39,823 nucleotides of DNA, from contig JAPWVK010000178.1 of assembly GCA_029241965.1 (NCBI GenBank), positions 1 to 39,823 of the forward strand, given 5' to 3'. The position numbers were made by a program, and so were the translations under genes. The notes below the pieces were generated by a model that worked only from the letters and a program-made list of their open reading frames with translations, had not been told where the DNA came from and ran no database searches. Below are positions 1 through 7,379 of this stretch, in pieces (positions within the stretch are counted from its first letter, which is position 1; each line of letters opens with the position of its first letter). This DNA is from Candidatus Methanophagales archaeon. GTDB taxonomy: Archaea; Halobacteriota; Syntropharchaeia; Alkanophagales; Methanospirareceae.

Positions 1-62
1 AAATAGCTACACTGTTACGGAAACAGCCTAAGGGCTCACGTCGTGTTCTACATGACCAGATA

Positions 63-426
63 GTGACACGGGACAGCACGTTTAAGATGAATGTCGTACT
101 GATCTGGGGAAAGGGATACGAAGAAGCGATGGTTCTGGCGACGACACTCTGGGAGTCGGACCAGTTCATAGTACCGGTGAAGCAGGGTAATGCCTGTAGA
201 GGGAAGGGACTGGCAGGAGCGCGATGGACCGGCAGGGACACACCCTCCATACTCAGAGATGGGCAAGGGCTGTCAACAAAACTGTGGTTCATAATTCTAC
301 GAGAACGTAGAGGATGTACTCCTGAAGAGCCGGATGAGGGAAAACTTCAAGTCCGGTTCTGTGAGGGGGCTCATAGCAACCTTGGGGCTATTACCTCAAA
401 AAGGTGTGCTATGGGCTCTACTCGAC
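63..426 (+). mobile_element. ORF-less group II intron (inner, nested copy; 5' end uncertain)
   Basis: The segment ends in a clear group II intron domain V at 327-359 and a domain VI-like region finishing in CTACTCGAC at about 426. The second intron copy downstream ends with the same nine bases. There is no protein-coding insert between the upstream structured region and domain V, so this looks like an ORF-less intron. Immediately after 426 the reading frame resumes as the C-terminal part of a group II reverse transcriptase (RRLAKFGLTISEEKSRII), so the intron appears to sit inside the RT ORF of a related intron. Homing of ORF-less introns into related intron ORFs is an established pattern in Methanosarcina. 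The 5' end at 63 is a guess based on a GTGAC start; the upstream RT half is not visible. Confidence 0.55.
327..359 (+). ncRNA. Group II intron domain V (inner copy)
   Basis: GAGCCGGA pairs with TCCGGTTC (one G-U pair), and an upper stem GAGG/CTTC is capped by a GAAAA loop. The AGC catalytic triad sits near the 5' base. This is the usual 34-nt layout of domain V, followed by GTGAGGGGGCTC as in the second copy at 943. Confidence 0.8.
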
Positions 427-1032
427 AGAAGGTTGGCTAAGTTCGGGCTGACGATTTCGGAAGAGAAGAGCAGAATCATCGCGTTTGGGCGGAATGCCTG
501 CCAACAATCACGGAAGCAGGACAAGAAGTGTGCTACGTTTGACTTTCTTGGCTTTACACACTTCTGCGATAAGGCCAGAAACGGGTATTTCAAGGTAGGG
601 CACGAGACGTCCAGTAAGAAGTTCAGGCAGAAGATGAAAGAGATGACCCAGTGGCTAAAAGGTATCAGAAATCGCGTGAAACGGGAGGTCTGGTGGCGAA
701 TACTGGGACAAAAACTGGTTGGACATTACCAGTACTATGGTATGAGCGGTAACATGCGGGGAATAAGGAACTTCCATTATCACACGGTGCGACTCGCCTT
801 CAAGTGGATAAACAGGCGCAGCCAGAAGAAGAGTTATAACTGGCTACAGTTTAACCGCTTTCTTTCATTTAATCCGCTACCAAAGCCGAAGATTTATCAT
901 TTTACTTATACCCTATTCAATCGTAGAGGATGTGTTCCTGAAGAGCCGGATGAGGGAAAACCTCAAGTCCGGTTCTGTGAGGGGGCTCTTAGCAACCTCG
1001 AAGCTAATACTCCATCAGGTGGTGGATTATAA
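427..1032 (+). pseudogene. Group II intron reverse transcriptase/maturase, C-terminal remnant
   Basis: The ORF listed as 334-1032 is only meaningful from about 427. It begins with the RT thumb-side segment RRLAKFGLTISEEKSRIIAF, followed by the FDFLGFTH block and a GIIM-type maturase domain (KFRQKMKEMTQWLKGIRN, WWRILGQKLVGHYQYYG). These are typical of LtrA-like group II intron proteins. The palm with the catalytic YADD box is missing because the inner intron interrupts the gene. The ORF has no stop before domain V and runs into it (RGCVPEEPDEGK is translated ribozyme). It cannot make a full RT as it stands unless the inner intron splices out and the 5' part exists upstream. Confidence 0.75.
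943..975 (+). ncRNA. Group II intron domain V (outer copy)
   Basis: Nearly identical to the 327-359 copy: GAGCCGGA/TCCGGTTC lower stem, GAGG/CCTC upper stem and a GAAAA loop. The C at the fourth upper-stem position makes a perfect pair where the inner copy has a G-U. Both copies share the preceding CGTAGAGGATGT and the following CTGTGAGGGGGCTC. Confidence 0.8.
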
Positions 1033-1168
1033 GTTCTACTCGACAAGAAGATATGTACGATGGGCAAAGCGGATGCTCTGCAATTCATTGCGGGTGTGGC
1101 ACGATTGGGGCTTAATGAGAAATATTGAATACGAATAAGAAAACAAAACTGAAATAAGGTGACAAGAT

Positions 1169-1621
1169 ATGAAAAAAATATTCATAGCAGGTTTAATAGC
1201 GGTAGTAGTAATAGTAGAGGCTGTGATGCTTGCTGGGTGCGTAGAAAAAAACCAAGTTGACGTAGAACAGGTGCGAAACTACGCGGATCCAATTACTGCA
1301 AATATCATTCTGGCAATGAATGAAGACAAGTACGCTAAATACTCTGAGCATTTCGATCAAACAATGAAAAACGCTATACCTGATGCTGTTTTTAATGAGA
1401 CAAACGTGGTGATAAAATCAAAGATTGGGGATTATGTATCAAATGAATTCGGGAAAGCGGAGAGGAAAGACCAATACACAATTGTGTACTACAAAGCATG
1501 ATTCACCGAGGAGCCCAACGATGTTATCGTCAAGGTTGTTTTCCAAGAAATTGAAGGAGAAACGGAAATATCTGGGCTGTGGTTAGACTCGCAAAAGTCA
1601 CCAAAGTTACGAGAGGAATAA
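1169..1621 (+). pseudogene. DUF3887-like lipoprotein with in-frame TGA
   Basis: The ORF track stops at 1501, but the same frame continues after a single TGA (1499-1501) for 39 more codons to TAA at 1619-1621. The two halves make one coherent protein of about 150 residues. It has a lipoprotein signal peptide with lipobox LAGC (Cys about 24), then a DUF3887-like body (DPITANIILAMNEDKYAKYS, SKIGDYVSNEFGK, YTIVYYKA, then FTEEPNDVIVKVVFQEIEG and SGLWLDS). In the family the strand after YYKA normally continues without interruption, so the TGA looks like a nonsense mutation, for example CGA to TGA. Selenocysteine is unlikely: no hairpin or redox motif is evident. A sequencing error is possible. A ribosome-binding site is present (AAGGTGACAAGATATG). 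Confidence 0.7.
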
Positions 1622-1710
1622 TGAAAAACGCCTACAGCAATCGGATGCTCCGAATTCATTGCAGGGTGGAGCGGCCGGGACTCCTTTTTGGAAATCTGAA
1701 AACAAAGAGA

Positions 1711-1720
1711 TATTTATATA
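1711..1720 (+). promoter_or_regulatory. TATA box for the small zinc-ribbon gene
   Basis: TATTTATATA lies about 25 nt before the ATG at 1742, the usual archaeal spacing for a leaderless or nearly leaderless transcript. No Shine-Dalgarno motif sits before that ATG, which fits. Confidence 0.6.
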
Positions 1721-1741
1721 ATACAGATTATTATTCCATCT

Positions 1742-1915
1742 ATGAAAAGCAAATTGAAATGCCCAAAATGTAACCACGAGTTCGAGTATAGCTGGGTACC
1801 GTTGGCATCTCTTACAAGCATTAGATTGGGTAAGAAAAGATATATGCGATGTCCAAAATGCCATAAGTTTTCTTTGTTCAATGTAAGGGATACAAGAATT
1901 AGCGAAAATAAATGA
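1742..1915 (+). CDS. Small zinc-ribbon protein (57 aa)
   Basis: This ORF is below the length cut of the track. Translation begins MKSKLKCPKCNHEFEYSW and carries two CPKC pairs, at about residues 7-10 and 37-40, spaced for a single zinc ribbon. The middle (PLASLTSIRLGKKRYMRCPKC) is basic. The family is recognised only as a generic archaeal small zinc-ribbon protein; nucleic-acid or protein binding is inference. A TATA box about 25 nt upstream and no ribosome-binding site suggest leaderless expression. It is an apparently intact gene inside a zone of broken ones. Confidence 0.7.
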   Translation: MKSKLKCPKCNHEFEYSWVPLASLTSIRLGKKRYMRCPKCHKFSLFNVRDTRISENK

Positions 1916-1949
1916 GCGGCGGGCTTCTGCGAAGAGTAAATCCCCTTGA

Positions 1950-2244
1950 GTGTTAGCGGTTATAAACGTTGGAGAACTATACAAAGGAGCTTACGGATCA
2001 TAACGTGGAAAAGAAGTTGAAAGAGGTTGAAGAATTAATTCAAATTCAAATCGTTTTGGATATGAACGTAACTGCGTCCAGGATTTATGGCTTTTATTAC
2101 CACTTATTAAAGAGAAGAGGCGAATTGATTGATGAGCGAGTTCTCATCGCATCTATTGCAATTTCATTTGGTGAGACGAAAATAGTAACGAGAAATGCTG
2201 AGCACTTCAGGAGAATACCTGAGATCGAGGTAATATCTTATTGA
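1950..2244 (+). pseudogene. VapC-like PIN-domain toxin remnant, frameshifted
   Basis: The track ORF (1969-2244) covers the C-terminal two thirds: NVEKKLKEVEELIQIQIVLD, then LIASIAISFGETKIVTRNAEHF and RIPEIEVISY, the standard end of VapC-type PIN ribonucleases. The conserved segment that should precede it, AVINVGELYKGAYGS with the PIN Glu, is present in another frame from 1950 to about 1998. A single-base frameshift therefore lies near 2000. The N-terminal strand with the first catalytic Asp is absent, and the acidic cluster before LIAS reads LIDERVLIAS, one residue shorter than usual. No VapB antitoxin gene is visible next to it. The gene is dead or a relic. Confidence 0.75.
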
Positions 2245-2303
2245 TTAACAGAAAAGAAATCGTTGTGTAATATAGTTGGATCTCCACGCTCCCCTGCACG
2301 CAC

Positions 2304-2653
2304 ACGGGTACAACAAAGCCAACTCAAACAATAGAAGTACAAAAGCTGTACATCCATCCTGCGCGGGCACTGGCGGGCATACCGAATCCGTAAGGATTTA
2401 CGGAAATGATGTGGACGAGCACGCTTCAGGGACCGGTTACATTGAAGATGGGGATACATTAACCTTTGATTCCTCATTTACCTTAGAAGCCGGCAAAATC
2501 AACACCCATAAAATAGAAACAGGCTCGTATCCGCAGATTCCCCATACGAAGGCGTTACAAGCAGAAACCGGCTGGCTAAACTGCACTTCGTTCGTGGATG
2601 CGAATGGAAAGGAATATGACGATTGGATACCAGCAATAAAGTTAGGGTCATAA
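2304..2653 (+). pseudogene. Frameshifted fragment of the recurrent GTGGH/WIPAI secreted domain
   Basis: Reading 2304-2359 in one frame gives TGTTKPTQTIEVQKLYIHP, and from 2362 in the next frame CAGTGGHTESVRIYG through TGSYPQIPH to DANGKEYDDWIPAIKLGS and a stop. Together these match the C-terminal domain of the proteins at 11138 and 12597 and the internal domain at 26302-26691. One base is missing around 2360 at HP-C. There is no signal peptide or start codon in the proper frame, so this is the orphaned tail of a larger secreted protein. The track ORF 2276-2653 has the wrong N-terminus. Confidence 0.75.
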
Positions 2654-2739
2654 AACCCTTTTTTCTTGGAAAACAAAAGGCGGTTATGCTTTATATGCGA
2701 TAAAACGATTTGATACTCCTAATTTGGTTTTACAATGTT

Positions 2740-3831
2740 TTAGTCACGCTGATTTTCCCACAAAGAACACACCGGATCCTCACCCAGATAATCGCCCGAA
2801 GTAGCATACGCCCTGGACCGGCATCCTCCACAGATTCGCTTATATTTGCACGTTCCACAGTGTCCTTTCAATTTACGCGCTCTCAACGCCTTGAACATCT
2901 CTGAATTCCGGACGATATCCAGAAAAGGGGTTTCTTTTATATTCCCCGCCTTTACGGGCAGGTATGCACATGGAGCCACATCACCATTAGGAAAGATATG
3001 AAAACGGGTGATACCCGCCGTGCATCCGGTAAACTTAGTTCCATCCACACGATCCACAATCTCTTTATCTTCCATATAAGCCCAGTATTGTGGATTGCAA
3101 ATCGGTTTAAGCCACGTATTCACTTCCGTTTGCTCAGTCGCCGTATAGTCAAAGAACTCCATGTTCTCATCCGTGGACAAACAAGCTTCAGAAATCTGCT
3201 TACCACGACCAACAGCAATCAAATAAATGAGATAGATTCGCCATATGTTTAAATCATCAGCAAACTTGATTATTTCTGGTATTCCGCTATAATTATCCCT
3301 TGTCACTGTGGTGAAGAACTGTACAGAAAGCCCTTCCTCTTCACATGCTTTCAGCCCGCGGAGCATGTTCTTAAACGCACCATTCACGCCACGAAACACA
3401 TCATGTGCACTGCCAACAGCATCAATGCTCATTGCCGCACGTTCAAGACCCGCTTTTTTCAACCGTTTCGCAACTTCATTCGTTATCAGCGTTCCATTCG
3501 TTGCCATCACGACCTGCATGTCAAAAGACGCAGCATATTCGATGAGGTCATAGATGTCCTCTCTCAGCAGCGGCTCACCACCCGTGAATCCGAACTTGAC
3601 CGGCCCGAGCTTGGCTGCGTCCTCAATAAGCCCGAACCCCTCTTCTGTCGTGAGTTCTCCTGAGCCCACTTCGCTAATCGAACAATGTTTGCACTTTAGG
3701 TTACACCGCTTTGTGACCGCCCAGATGATCTCACCTGGCAGATAGCTGAAACAGCCGGTTCCTACCGCATCGTTTGCAAATATTTCGTCTTTATGTGCAC
3801 TTATCCATGACTTTAGTTCTTCTACTGACAT
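2740..3831 (-). CDS. Radical SAM/SPASM-domain protein
   Basis: The start was moved to the internal MSVEELKSWISAHKDE (ATG at 3831), because the longer frame overlaps the upstream gene and its first 29 residues are antisense to nothing conserved. The radical SAM cluster motif is CNLKCKHCS (CxxxCxxC), followed by GFTGGEPLLRED for SAM binding. The C-terminus is a SPASM region with a Cys-rich end: TGCTAG, DVAPCAY, then CGTCKYKRICGGCRSRAY and a final DPVC. These would hold one or two extra Fe-S clusters. The family includes AhbC/AhbD, PqqE and peptide-modifying enzymes; the exact substrate is not readable. It overlaps the upstream UbiA-like gene by 10 nt, so the two are translationally coupled and may act on the same quinone, haem or isoprenoid pathway (inference). 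Confidence 0.85.
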   Translation of the reverse strand: MSVEELKSWISAHKDEIFANDAVGTGCFSYLPGEIIWAVTKRCNLKCKHCSISEVGSGELTTEEGFGLIEDAAKLGPVKFGFTGGEPLLREDIYDLIEYAASFDMQVVMATNGTLITNEVAKRLKKAGLERAAMSIDAVGSAHDVFRGVNGAFKNMLRGLKACEEEGLSVQFFTTVTRDNYSGIPEIIKFADDLNIWRIYLIYLIAVGRGKQISEACLSTDENMEFFDYTATEQTEVNTWLKPICNPQYWAYMEDKEIVDRVDGTKFTGCTAGITRFHIFPNGDVAPCAYLPVKAGNIKETPFLDIVRNSEMFKALRARKLKGHCGTCKYKRICGGCRSRAYATSGDYLGEDPVCSLWENQRD

Positions 3832-4769
3832 TTTAAATACATTCCTAATCCTTTGAAAATGAAAATACCCATGAGTGCCACGAGTATAAAGAGCATCCCT
3901 ATGAATCCATTCTTGCATATAGCGTCTAACCCTCCTTTATTCCCCCATTCACCTTTAATCATTGGGATTACACTCCTGAGCAGGAAGAAAGCGGGTAACA
4001 GGAGCAATAGAACTGCTATTTCTTGTGTGATAAATATGACGGGAATAAACAGGATCAAAGAGCATAATGTCAATATGATATAGACTGGCGCCATTTTCTC
4101 CTTTCCGAATCTCACGACAAGAGTCCTTTTATTTGCCGATTTGTCCGCTTCATAATCGGGGAATTCGCGAATTATCTTCATTGCCGGCACAGCCACAGTC
4201 CACGGAAGCGCAACGATAAGAGGCAACCAGCTAAATCCCTGATAGATATAATAACCTGCAAATACCGGAATGGTAAATCCAATTGCCATAAATAGAGCGC
4301 TAAACCCATTATAAGACGCTCTCAGTGGTGGTGCTGTATAAAACAGACCCATTAAAATCCCGAATATGCCGAGTGGAATCGTTAATATTCCTGTATCAAA
4401 GTAGAACTGTAATATTACTCCAAGCGGGATAGTAGCGATGAAGAAGAGGATAGACGCCGTTAGAACCTGCTTTCCTGATAAAAGACCCTCAACCAATACC
4501 CGTGTGCCTCCAGTCGTGGTTACTCCGACTCTATCGCCACCAATTCGTCCTATATTTATCCTGTCTGTTTCATAATCGAAATACTCGTTCGACATGAATG
4601 CCCCATTCGTTATAAAATAGGTTATGATAAGCGAAATGACAAACACACGCAAATCTATTGTTCCCGCTTCGGACCATGCAATTGCGGTCCCGAGTAAGAA
4701 CGGTAAAAGTATCGTTGGATGCTTATGCAGTTCCTGAATCCTTACCCATGCAATCAATTTGTTAGCCAC
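3822..4769 (-). CDS. UbiA/MenA-like prenyltransferase
   Basis: An integral membrane aromatic prenyltransferase of the UbiA superfamily with eight or nine hydrophobic helices. The two Asp-rich motifs are present: NEYFDYETDRIN near residue 65, and REFPDYEADKSANKRTLVVRFG in the middle. The second motif resembles MenA (1,4-dihydroxy-2-naphthoate prenyltransferase) more than geranylgeranylglyceryl-phosphate synthases, suggesting a lipid-quinone or similar electron carrier (inference). I chose the GTG at 4769 (VANKLIAWVRIQELHKHP), because a TATA box lies 25-30 nt upstream inside the longer ORF; the 25 extra residues of the track ORF overlap that box. It is the first gene of a two-gene operon with the radical SAM protein. 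Confidence 0.85.
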   Translation of the reverse strand: MANKLIAWVRIQELHKHPTILLPFLLGTAIAWSEAGTIDLRVFVISLIITYFITNGAFMSNEYFDYETDRINIGRIGGDRVGVTTTGGTRVLVEGLLSGKQVLTASILFFIATIPLGVILQFYFDTGILTIPLGIFGILMGLFYTAPPLRASYNGFSALFMAIGFTIPVFAGYYIYQGFSWLPLIVALPWTVAVPAMKIIREFPDYEADKSANKRTLVVRFGKEKMAPVYIILTLCSLILFIPVIFITQEIAVLLLLLPAFFLLRSVIPMIKGEWGNKGGLDAICKNGFIGMLFILVALMGIFIFKGLGMYLKCQ

Positions 4770-4792
4770 ATTTTGCTGTGGGTTATCCTGAA

Positions 4793-4802
4793 ATATAAAT
4801 AT
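4793..4802 (-). promoter_or_regulatory. TATA box for the ubiA-like/radical SAM operon
   Basis: On the minus strand ATATTTATAT sits about 25 nt ahead of the GTG at 4769, which fits a near-leaderless transcript and supports the shorter start. Confidence 0.55.
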
Positions 4803-4803
4803 G

Positions 4804-5140
4804 CTTTTTTGTGTACATATCCAGCCATGAACATAACATATCACAAGGAACTCAGAACTTGAATATGTTTAAAGCATTATGTGCCGCTCGCTAAAAACAT
4901 CCGGATTTGAATTTTAACGTAAGGTTTAGTATTTACTAAAAATTACCCTATTCCAAGAGTTAGAATATCGTTTTATACACGCCCAATGTCCGTTCTGCCG
5001 TTTTATCTTAGGTATGGCCATTTTCAAATATTCGCCTCGACTCTGCACCCTTCTTTTCCATATCGCCACTTAACACCTCTTCTATTTTACTTGTCCATTT
5101 ATTCAGAGCCATTAGCATATCTATTTTGCATTGATAATAT
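4804..5140 (+). other. Intergenic region without a supported gene
   Basis: Two short overlapping minus-strand frames (about 31 and 34 codons, starting MAIPKIKRQNGHW and MALNKWTSKIEEV, the latter near 5115) have protein-like composition. They are too short and unrecognised to call. They may be the remains of a lost gene. Confidence 0.3.
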
Positions 5141-5150
5141 CATATAAATA
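5141..5150 (+). promoter_or_regulatory. TATA box for the PMT gene
   Basis: CATATAAATA lies about 50 nt before the ATG at 5197, so the transcript should have a leader of roughly 20-25 nt. Confidence 0.5.
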
Positions 5151-5196
5151 ATTGTACGGTCTTTGTTCTGCATAAGACTACAGGAACTAAAAGAAA

Positions 5197-6957
5197 ATGA
5201 GGCTGAAAGGAACCTGGGAACTCGCAGCGATAGCCGCACTAACCATCTTTTTCCTGCTTTTTGCGGTCTTTAACCTGGGTGCCGTTACGATGCCTTCTTC
5301 CTGCTGGCAGCCGTCAAAAGCAGCTTTGGGCGAAGAGGATATCCCTGTGGTTTTTGACTTAGGACATGTTCAGCAAGTAAAAGCGGTTTATATATTCTTG
5401 CGTGATGCGAAGCGGACTAAGTTCGAGCTATATGGCTGTGCTGTGGATGATGTGGGGCCGCGTTCAGAAGATTGGCGGATGCTCGCCTCTTATGATAAAG
5501 ACCCCGCAAATAGTGTGCACTTTTCCAATTGGGATAAAAAGGATTTTGGTAATAACAGCGTACGGTTTCTCAAGTTCATATTCGATGCCGCGGAGTCGGA
5601 CGGTAAGATAGGGGAGATTCTGGTAATATCTGCGGGGAATAAAAAGGTTGATGTTGTTGATGTACAGGCGGAAGGTGAGTTCGAAGACCCGGTGCAGTTA
5701 GTAGATGAGCAACAGTTCGTGGAACTTCCAATCACACAGAAGTATGGCGCTTACTTTGATGAGATGTACTTTATGCGAACTGCGGAAGAGCATTTGAATC
5801 GTGAGGAGCCATACGAATGGACGCATCCACCACTCGGAAAGCTCATAATCGCATCGGGCATTCTAAAGTTTGGTATGAACCCATTTGGCTGGCGCATTCT
5901 TGGCGCATTAGCCGCAGCATTGATGATTCCTATAATATTCCTTCTGAGTAAGCGCATGTTTAAAAGTGCATTAATGGGCTTCTTCGCGGCTTTCCTTTTG
6001 ACATTCGATTTCATGCACTTCGCTCTGGCGCGGTTGGCAACTGGCGAGATATACATCGCTTTTTTTTCTCTTTTGATGTTTTATTTTGCCTTCGATTATT
6101 TCTCCAACCGGGAGGGCAGTGAAAAAGGAAAGAACACCTCTCTTTTCCTGAGCTTTGTCTTCTTCGGGTGTTGCTTCGCGGTGAAATGGATTGCAATCTT
6201 TGGTTTTGTAGCAATTTTGATTCTATTAGTGATTAGCGATCTAAAAGTCAGGAAGCCAATTCTTAGCGATTGGAAGACCGTCTTAGCAGGGCTACTCGTT
6301 GCCGCGGCTATTTACATCGCGACTTATATTCCATCCATGTTCGCAGGCGAGGGACATGGTCTCGTGGATGTCATCAAGTTGCAGTTCTATATGTTTGGAT
6401 ACCATGCAGGAATTGACGCGACGCATCCTTTCTCTTCTCCCTGGTGGAGCTGGCCCTTGATGTTTAACCCTTTTGACCCAGGGGTTCATGTACCACTTTG
6501 GATGTACTCCAACACATTTGACGGCACAGTTTCGACAGTCGTTTTGATGGGTAATCCTATTATATGGTGGTGCGGTATTCCCGCTTTGATTTTCATAGCG
6601 GCACGGATCGTATCGGATAAAGTAAGACATATAGGTAGGGATAATAACGTTGAACTATTCATCCTCATTCCGTTCCTGTTGCAATGGATCCCGTTTTTGT
6701 TCATCTCGAGAATCCTATTCATCTATCATTTTATGCCCAACGTGCCGTTCATGATACTTGCACTCACTTATTGGATAAATGAGCTGCATATGAGACCGAC
6801 AACGCGGAAAAGTGTCGCCATCTTTGTTATAATGTACTTGATTGTGTTAGTATCCGCCGCAGTTCTTTTCTTCCTGTTTTACCCTGTTATATCGGGTTAC
6901 CCGGTAACGTATGAATATAAAGAGAGTTTAAAGTGGTTAAGTGGCTGGTCTTTTTGA
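5197..6957 (+). CDS. PMT-family protein O-mannosyltransferase with N-terminal discoidin-like insert
   Basis: A GT39-like (dolichyl-phosphate-mannose:protein O-mannosyltransferase) membrane enzyme of 586 residues. Helix 1 covers about residues 8-28. The first extracytoplasmic loop carries the acidic pair in YFDEMYFMRTAEEHL (about 187-200) and the EWTHPPLGKL motif, both hallmarks of the family. About ten further hydrophobic segments follow. Between helix 1 and the DE motif lies an unusual insert of about 140 residues (about 36-175), with W-P start, FDLGHVQQVKAVYIFL and VRFLKFIF, resembling an F5/8-type (discoidin) beta-sandwich that could bind glycans or acceptor proteins (inference). No MIR domain is present. 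It probably glycosylates Ser/Thr-rich exported proteins on the outer face of the membrane; the next gene encodes a candidate substrate. Confidence 0.88.
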   Translation: MRLKGTWELAAIAALTIFFLLFAVFNLGAVTMPSSCWQPSKAALGEEDIPVVFDLGHVQQVKAVYIFLRDAKRTKFELYGCAVDDVGPRSEDWRMLASYDKDPANSVHFSNWDKKDFGNNSVRFLKFIFDAAESDGKIGEILVISAGNKKVDVVDVQAEGEFEDPVQLVDEQQFVELPITQKYGAYFDEMYFMRTAEEHLNREEPYEWTHPPLGKLIIASGILKFGMNPFGWRILGALAAALMIPIIFLLSKRMFKSALMGFFAAFLLTFDFMHFALARLATGEIYIAFFSLLMFYFAFDYFSNREGSEKGKNTSLFLSFVFFGCCFAVKWIAIFGFVAILILLVISDLKVRKPILSDWKTVLAGLLVAAAIYIATYIPSMFAGEGHGLVDVIKLQFYMFGYHAGIDATHPFSSPWWSWPLMFNPFDPGVHVPLWMYSNTFDGTVSTVVLMGNPIIWWCGIPALIFIAARIVSDKVRHIGRDNNVELFILIPFLLQWIPFLFISRILFIYHFMPNVPFMILALTYWINELHMRPTTRKSVAIFVIMYLIVLVSAAVLFFLFYPVISGYPVTYEYKESLKWLSGWSF

Positions 6958-7360
6958 TAGTTCTTTTTTTGTGCTTCTTATATCCACAAGAATCTCACAG
7001 GATTTGGGTATATAACTAATTGAATATGCCTTTTTGGGTTTGTTGCACAAACTCATTTACCTTCCGTTCGGCAGCCTTTTCCCGATTTCACGGCATAACC
7101 AACCTTTCTTTTTTAAAAAGATTTGCTGAAGCAACAAAAAACTTTATATGTTATTAAAAAAAGATTTGGGCGGTTACCAAATAAGGATTCTGTTAACTGG
7201 CATTTTGATGAACATCATCTCGAAATTAGTTTCACAACATGTGAAACATTTCTGGCCTCTATTGCAGACTATTTAAACTCCTTTTTTCTTAGCTTCTATT
7301 GTGGTAGCGAATAAAAAAAGCTATCATAATCAAAAGTTGTTAAATTCGATAAAAAAAATA
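6958..7360 (+). other. Intergenic region without a supported gene
   Basis: About 400 nt, AT-rich. The only long frame (7123-7314, TTG start, 63 aa) has no ribosome-binding site and no recognisable motif. The region must hold the promoter of the next gene; AATAAAAAAAGC at about 7311-7322 is a weak TATA candidate. Confidence 0.3.
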
Positions 7361-7379
7361 GGAGGTGAAAACGAAAAAA

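Larger units (their letters stand above)
427..1044 (+). mobile_element. 3' part of outer group II intron (RT remnant, domain V, domain VI)
   Basis: This stretch holds the C-terminal third of an intron-encoded reverse transcriptase/maturase, then domain V at 943-975, then a domain VI-like hairpin ending in TTCTACTCGAC at about 1044. The 5' half of the element is off the window or lost. The 3' end was placed by matching the terminal bases of the inner copy (CTACTCGAC). The exon sequence resumes with AAGAAGATATG. Confidence 0.65.

Noticed and set aside
63-440. 125-aa plus-strand ORF at the window start
   Set aside because: It is the translated ribozyme region of the inner group II intron (RGCTPEEPDEGK is domain V), not a protein.
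1499-1501. Possible selenocysteine codon in the lipoprotein
   Set aside because: No hairpin resembling an archaeal SECIS and no redox motif around it; DUF3887-type proteins are not known selenoproteins.
1607-1984. 125-aa minus-strand ORF
   Set aside because: Antisense of the zinc-ribbon gene and its surroundings; composition is irregular and no motif appears.
7123-7314. 63-aa ORF starting with TTG in the gap before the repetitive protein
   Set aside because: No ribosome-binding site, no TATA at suitable spacing and no recognisable motif.
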